From Streptomyces spinosisporus (GTDB taxonomy: Bacteria > Actinomycetota > Actinomycetes > Streptomycetales > Streptomycetaceae): DNA of 64,000 nt. The notes below the pieces were generated by a model, which saw nothing but the letters and a program-made list of their open reading frames with translations, was not told the DNA's origin and searched no databases. The stretch's first letter is position 1; every line of letters starts with the position of its first letter. The stretch lies in the NCBI RefSeq assembly GCF_022698145.1, contig NZ_JALDAX010000013.1, positions 62,001 through 126,000 on the forward strand, written 5' to 3'. This document shows, one piece after another, positions 62,089 through 64,000 of the stretch. Position numbers and translations under genes: made by a program.

Positions 62089-62996
62089 ATCGACCACCCC
62101 GCGGCTATCGCGGCGACCTCGGCGCGCTTGTCCTCCGCCAGCGGCTTGCTCGGCGGACGGACCTCGCGGCGGCACAGGCCGAGGGAGGCGAGGGCCTCCT
62201 TGACGACGGTGACGTTGTCGGCGGAGCCGTTGGCCGCGCGCAGCTCCTCGAAGCGGCGGATCTGTTCCCAGACCTTCATGGCGGCCGGGTAGTCGCCGGA
62301 TCGAAGCGCTTCGATCATGTTCAGCGAGACGGACGGGGCGACGTTCACCAGCCCCGAGGTGAAGCCGGTGGCGCCCGCCGAGAAGTAGGAGGGGGCGTAC
62401 GGCTCGGCGAGACCGGCCACCCAGACGAACCGGTCCAGGCCCGCGTCCCGTGCGAACGCGGCGAACTTGGCGGCGTCCGGCACGGCGTACTTGACGCCGA
62501 TCACGTTCGGGCAGGCGTCGGCCAGCTGGGCGAGCCGGGCTCCGGTGAGCTGGGCATTGCGGATGTACGGGACGACGCCCAGCTCCGGGACGGACTCGGC
62601 GATGGCGCGGTGGTAGTCGACCCAGCCGGCCTGGGAGACGTACGGGTGGACGGGCTGATGGACCATCACCATCCGGGCGCCGTGCTCGCGGGCGTGCCGG
62701 GCGGAGTCGACGGCGGTCGGCACGTCGAGACCGACGCCGGCCAGGACCACGGCCCGGTCCCCCGCCTCGTCGAGGGTCAGCTCGGTGACCAGGCGGCGCT
62801 CCTCGGGGGTGAGGGCGTAGAACTCGCCGGTGTTGCCGTTCGGGGTGAGGGTGGTGACGCCGCCGTCCAGCAGCCGACGCAGCAGCGCCCGGTGGACGTC
62901 CCTGTCGACGCTGCCGTCCTCGGCGAACGGGGTCACCGGGATCGCCACCACGTCGGCCAGGGCCGCCCGCTGGGTCTCGAACGCCGCGCTGCTCAT
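62085..62996 (-). CDS. Dihydrodipicolinate-synthase-family protein (sugar-acid aldolase/dehydratase)
   Basis: This 303-residue (beta/alpha)8-barrel of the DapA/NanA superfamily has VAIPVTPFAEDGSVDRDVHR at about residue 17, TLTPNGNTGEFYALTPEERR at about 49, and NVIGVKYAVPDAAKF with the Schiff-base Lys at about residue 167. Its pairing with an IlvD/Edd dehydratase and a GntR regulator argues for a 2-keto-3-deoxy-sugar-acid step, not lysine synthesis. It is overlapped by 4 bp on both sides. Confidence 0.88.
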   Translation of the reverse strand: MSSAAFETQRAALADVVAIPVTPFAEDGSVDRDVHRALLRRLLDGGVTTLTPNGNTGEFYALTPEERRLVTELTLDEAGDRAVVLAGVGLDVPTAVDSARHAREHGARMVMVHQPVHPYVSQAGWVDYHRAIAESVPELGVVPYIRNAQLTGARLAQLADACPNVIGVKYAVPDAAKFAAFARDAGLDRFVWVAGLAEPYAPSYFSAGATGFTSGLVNVAPSVSLNMIEALRSGDYPAAMKVWEQIRRFEELRAANGSADNVTVVKEALASLGLCRREVRPPSKPLAEDKRAEVAAIAAGWSI

Positions 62997-63649
62997 GACT
63001 GACCTTCCTCTGCCTGGGCCTCGGGGAACGCTCGCCGCACGAAGGACGCGATGTGCGCGTGCAGGGCACGGGCCGCGCCGTCCGCGTCGCCGTCGAGGGC
63101 GAGCCGCAGGATCTCGCGGTGCTCGCCCGCCTCCCGCTCCCAGGACGGGTCCGCGGCCCAGGCCACGGCGGAGACCAGGGCGGCCTGGTCGCGGACCTCG
63201 TCGAGCATCCGGCCGAGCAGCGGGTTGCCGCACGGCAGGTAGAGCGCGCGGTGGAACTCCCGGTTGGCGAGGGAGCGTTCGGCGGTGTCGGCCGCGTTGT
63301 CGGCCCGGGTCAGGGCCTCGCGCGCATCGTCGAGCGAGGCACCGCGCCCGACCGCCCGCCTCAGCGCCTCCGGTTCGAGCAGCAGCCGTACGTCGTAGAC
63401 CTCGCGCGCCATGTCGGCGTCCACCATGCGCACCGTGACGCCCTTGTACTGGCTCATCACCACAAGACCGGTGCCGGCCAGGGTCTTGAGCGCCTCGCGC
63501 ACGGGGGTCTTGGACACCCCGAACTGTGCGGCGAGGTCGGTCTCGACCAGGGCCTGACCGGGCGTCAACTGCCCGGTGAGGATGCGGTGTTTGATCGCGT
63601 CCAGCACATATTGCGTGCGGGACGGGATCGGCAGGGGCACAGAGGTCAT
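62993..63649 (-). CDS. GntR-family regulator (FadR/FCD type)
   Basis: This 218-residue repressor has an N-terminal winged helix (YVLDAIKHRILTGQLTPGQA, then AAQFGVSKTPVREALKTLAG, at about residues 14-75). The C-terminal FCD effector domain shows VYDVRLLLEPEALRRAVGRG, FHRALYLPCGNPLLGRMLDE and GEHREILRLALDGDADGAAR, carrying the metal-binding Asp/His pattern. It heads an operon with the DHDPS-family and IlvD/Edd genes and most likely senses a sugar acid made or used by them. ATG 63649. Confidence 0.92.
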   Translation of the reverse strand: MTSVPLPIPSRTQYVLDAIKHRILTGQLTPGQALVETDLAAQFGVSKTPVREALKTLAGTGLVVMSQYKGVTVRMVDADMAREVYDVRLLLEPEALRRAVGRGASLDDAREALTRADNAADTAERSLANREFHRALYLPCGNPLLGRMLDEVRDQAALVSAVAWAADPSWEREAGEHREILRLALDGDADGAARALHAHIASFVRRAFPEAQAEEGQS

Positions 63650-63680
63650 GCGCGCCTCTCGGATCTCGCGTATCGCGTCT

Positions 63681-63702
63681 CATATATGACGTACGAAGTA
63701 CG
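63681..63702. promoter_or_regulatory. Candidate operator/promoter of the GntR sugar-acid operon
   Basis: CATATATG (63681-63688) is a perfect palindrome, immediately followed by CGTAC-GAA-GTACG (63690-63702), another. Both lie 32-53 bp upstream of the GntR start in an AT-richer patch. Either could be the autoregulatory GntR site. Confidence 0.45.
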
Positions 63703-63774
63703 ACGCGATGAAGGTAGGAGCGGGCGCGGCCTTCGTCAATGCCTCTGACAAAAGAAGGCTTCCGAGTAAGGAAT

Positions 63775-64000
63775 TCAGTGCTCCGGGCGCCAGTCCGGCT
63801 TTCGTCCGCTCAGCCCGACCGCCCGGTCGAGCAGGTCGGCGCCGGACGGCACCGGCACGACGGGGCCGAAGATGCCGCCGCCGCGGCTCGGGTCGTCCGC
63901 CGCGGCGAACAGGAAGTCGTGGCACATCCGCAGGGCGGCCGGGTCGGGGTCGTAGTCCTGGCCGGTGGCGCGGGCGAGGTCCCAGCCGTGGATCACCAGT
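63775..64000 (-). CDS. TIGR03086/DinB-like protein, C-terminal part (gene continues beyond window)
   Basis: The frame runs from the window edge to a TGA at 63777-63775, about 75 codons. It contains IHGWDLARATGQDYDPDP, in which HGWDLA is the third metal-binding His motif of TIGR03086/DinB-like (mycothiol transferase-like) proteins, then a C-terminal tail ending LDRAVGLSGRKPDWRPEH. The start lies outside the window, so length and neighbours upstream are unknown. It diverges in position, not strand, from the GntR operon: the stop is 126 bp from the GntR start. Confidence 0.8.
   Translation of the reverse strand, partial: LVIHGWDLARATGQDYDPDPAALRMCHDFLFAAADDPSRGGGIFGPVVPVPSGADLLDRAVGLSGRKPDWRPEH

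Noticed and set aside
48824..63649. Pectin island as a recent mobile insertion
   Set aside because: I saw no integrase, transposase, tRNA-adjacent repeats or composition shift at either edge; horizontal acquisition cannot be supported from the window.

Overview
The window is chromosomal DNA of a Streptomyces or very close relative. Three things point there: very high G+C with strong third-position GC bias, many GTG starts and 4-bp ATGA/GTGA gene overlaps, and a set of typical actinomycete families (DUF5753 helix-turn-helix and DUF397 proteins, a LAETG wall-anchored protein, an ectoine operon with EctD, a mycothiol-type zinc-finger anti-sigma factor). From memory, the cob - LAETG protein - ectABCD gene order resembles the S. 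coelicolor SCO1845-SCO1870 neighbourhood; no alignment was run. No tRNA, rRNA, CRISPR array, IS element or prophage was recognised.

Layout. 1-2.6 kb: tail of a probable phosphate transporter, a small membrane protein, a DUF5753 regulator, two small membrane proteins and a DUF397 protein. 2.9-21.2 kb: a cobalamin biosynthesis region opened by a cobalamin riboswitch and a possible 29-codon leader ORF. It encodes CobD, CobQ, CobN, a ChlI-ChlD fusion, CobO, CobB and CobI, then an antisense ZIP transporter, then CobM, CobL, a CbiG-CobJ fusion, CobH, CbiX and CobC. Almost every gene overlaps the next, so the two runs look like translationally coupled operons. 21.2-28.2 kb: a LAETG cell-wall protein, an amidohydrolase, a polar amino-acid ABC transporter with a good promoter, a PLP aminotransferase and a DinB-family remnant in a repeat-rich stretch. 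28.5-31.8 kb: ectABCD, closed by a perfect 19-bp hairpin.

31.8-48.7 kb: mixed chromosomal genes. These are an ECF sigma/anti-sigma pair, a class V aminotransferase, a DsbA-like protein, two GNAT proteins, a GlxA-type regulator divergent from an MFS exporter, a DUF1349 protein, an aldehyde dehydrogenase divergent from an IclR regulator, a two-component system, a penicillin-binding protein, a purine permease and a secreted HAD phosphatase. The two-component system has a striking duplicated junction between kinase and response regulator.

48.8-63.7 kb: a plant-polysaccharide (pectin) island, nearly all on the minus strand. It encodes a secreted alpha/beta hydrolase, pectinesterase, pectate lyase, rhamnogalacturonan acetylesterase-like protein, a CUT1-type sugar ABC transporter with a GH43 enzyme, a PmoA-like protein and a Gfo/Idh/MocA oxidoreductase, and a GntR - dihydrodipicolinate-synthase-family - IlvD/Edd sugar-acid operon. 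A LacI-type operator sits upstream of the transporter operon, but no LacI gene is in view. The window ends inside a TIGR03086/DinB-like gene.

No wholly new system stands out. The most unusual structure is the tripled stop-start cassette with a 112-bp duplication between the histidine kinase and response regulator (43.76-44.12 kb). Next are the degenerate duplication at the cobC / LAETG-gene boundary and the presence of both early (CbiX) and late (CobN/ChlID) cobalt-insertion machinery in one cobalamin locus.
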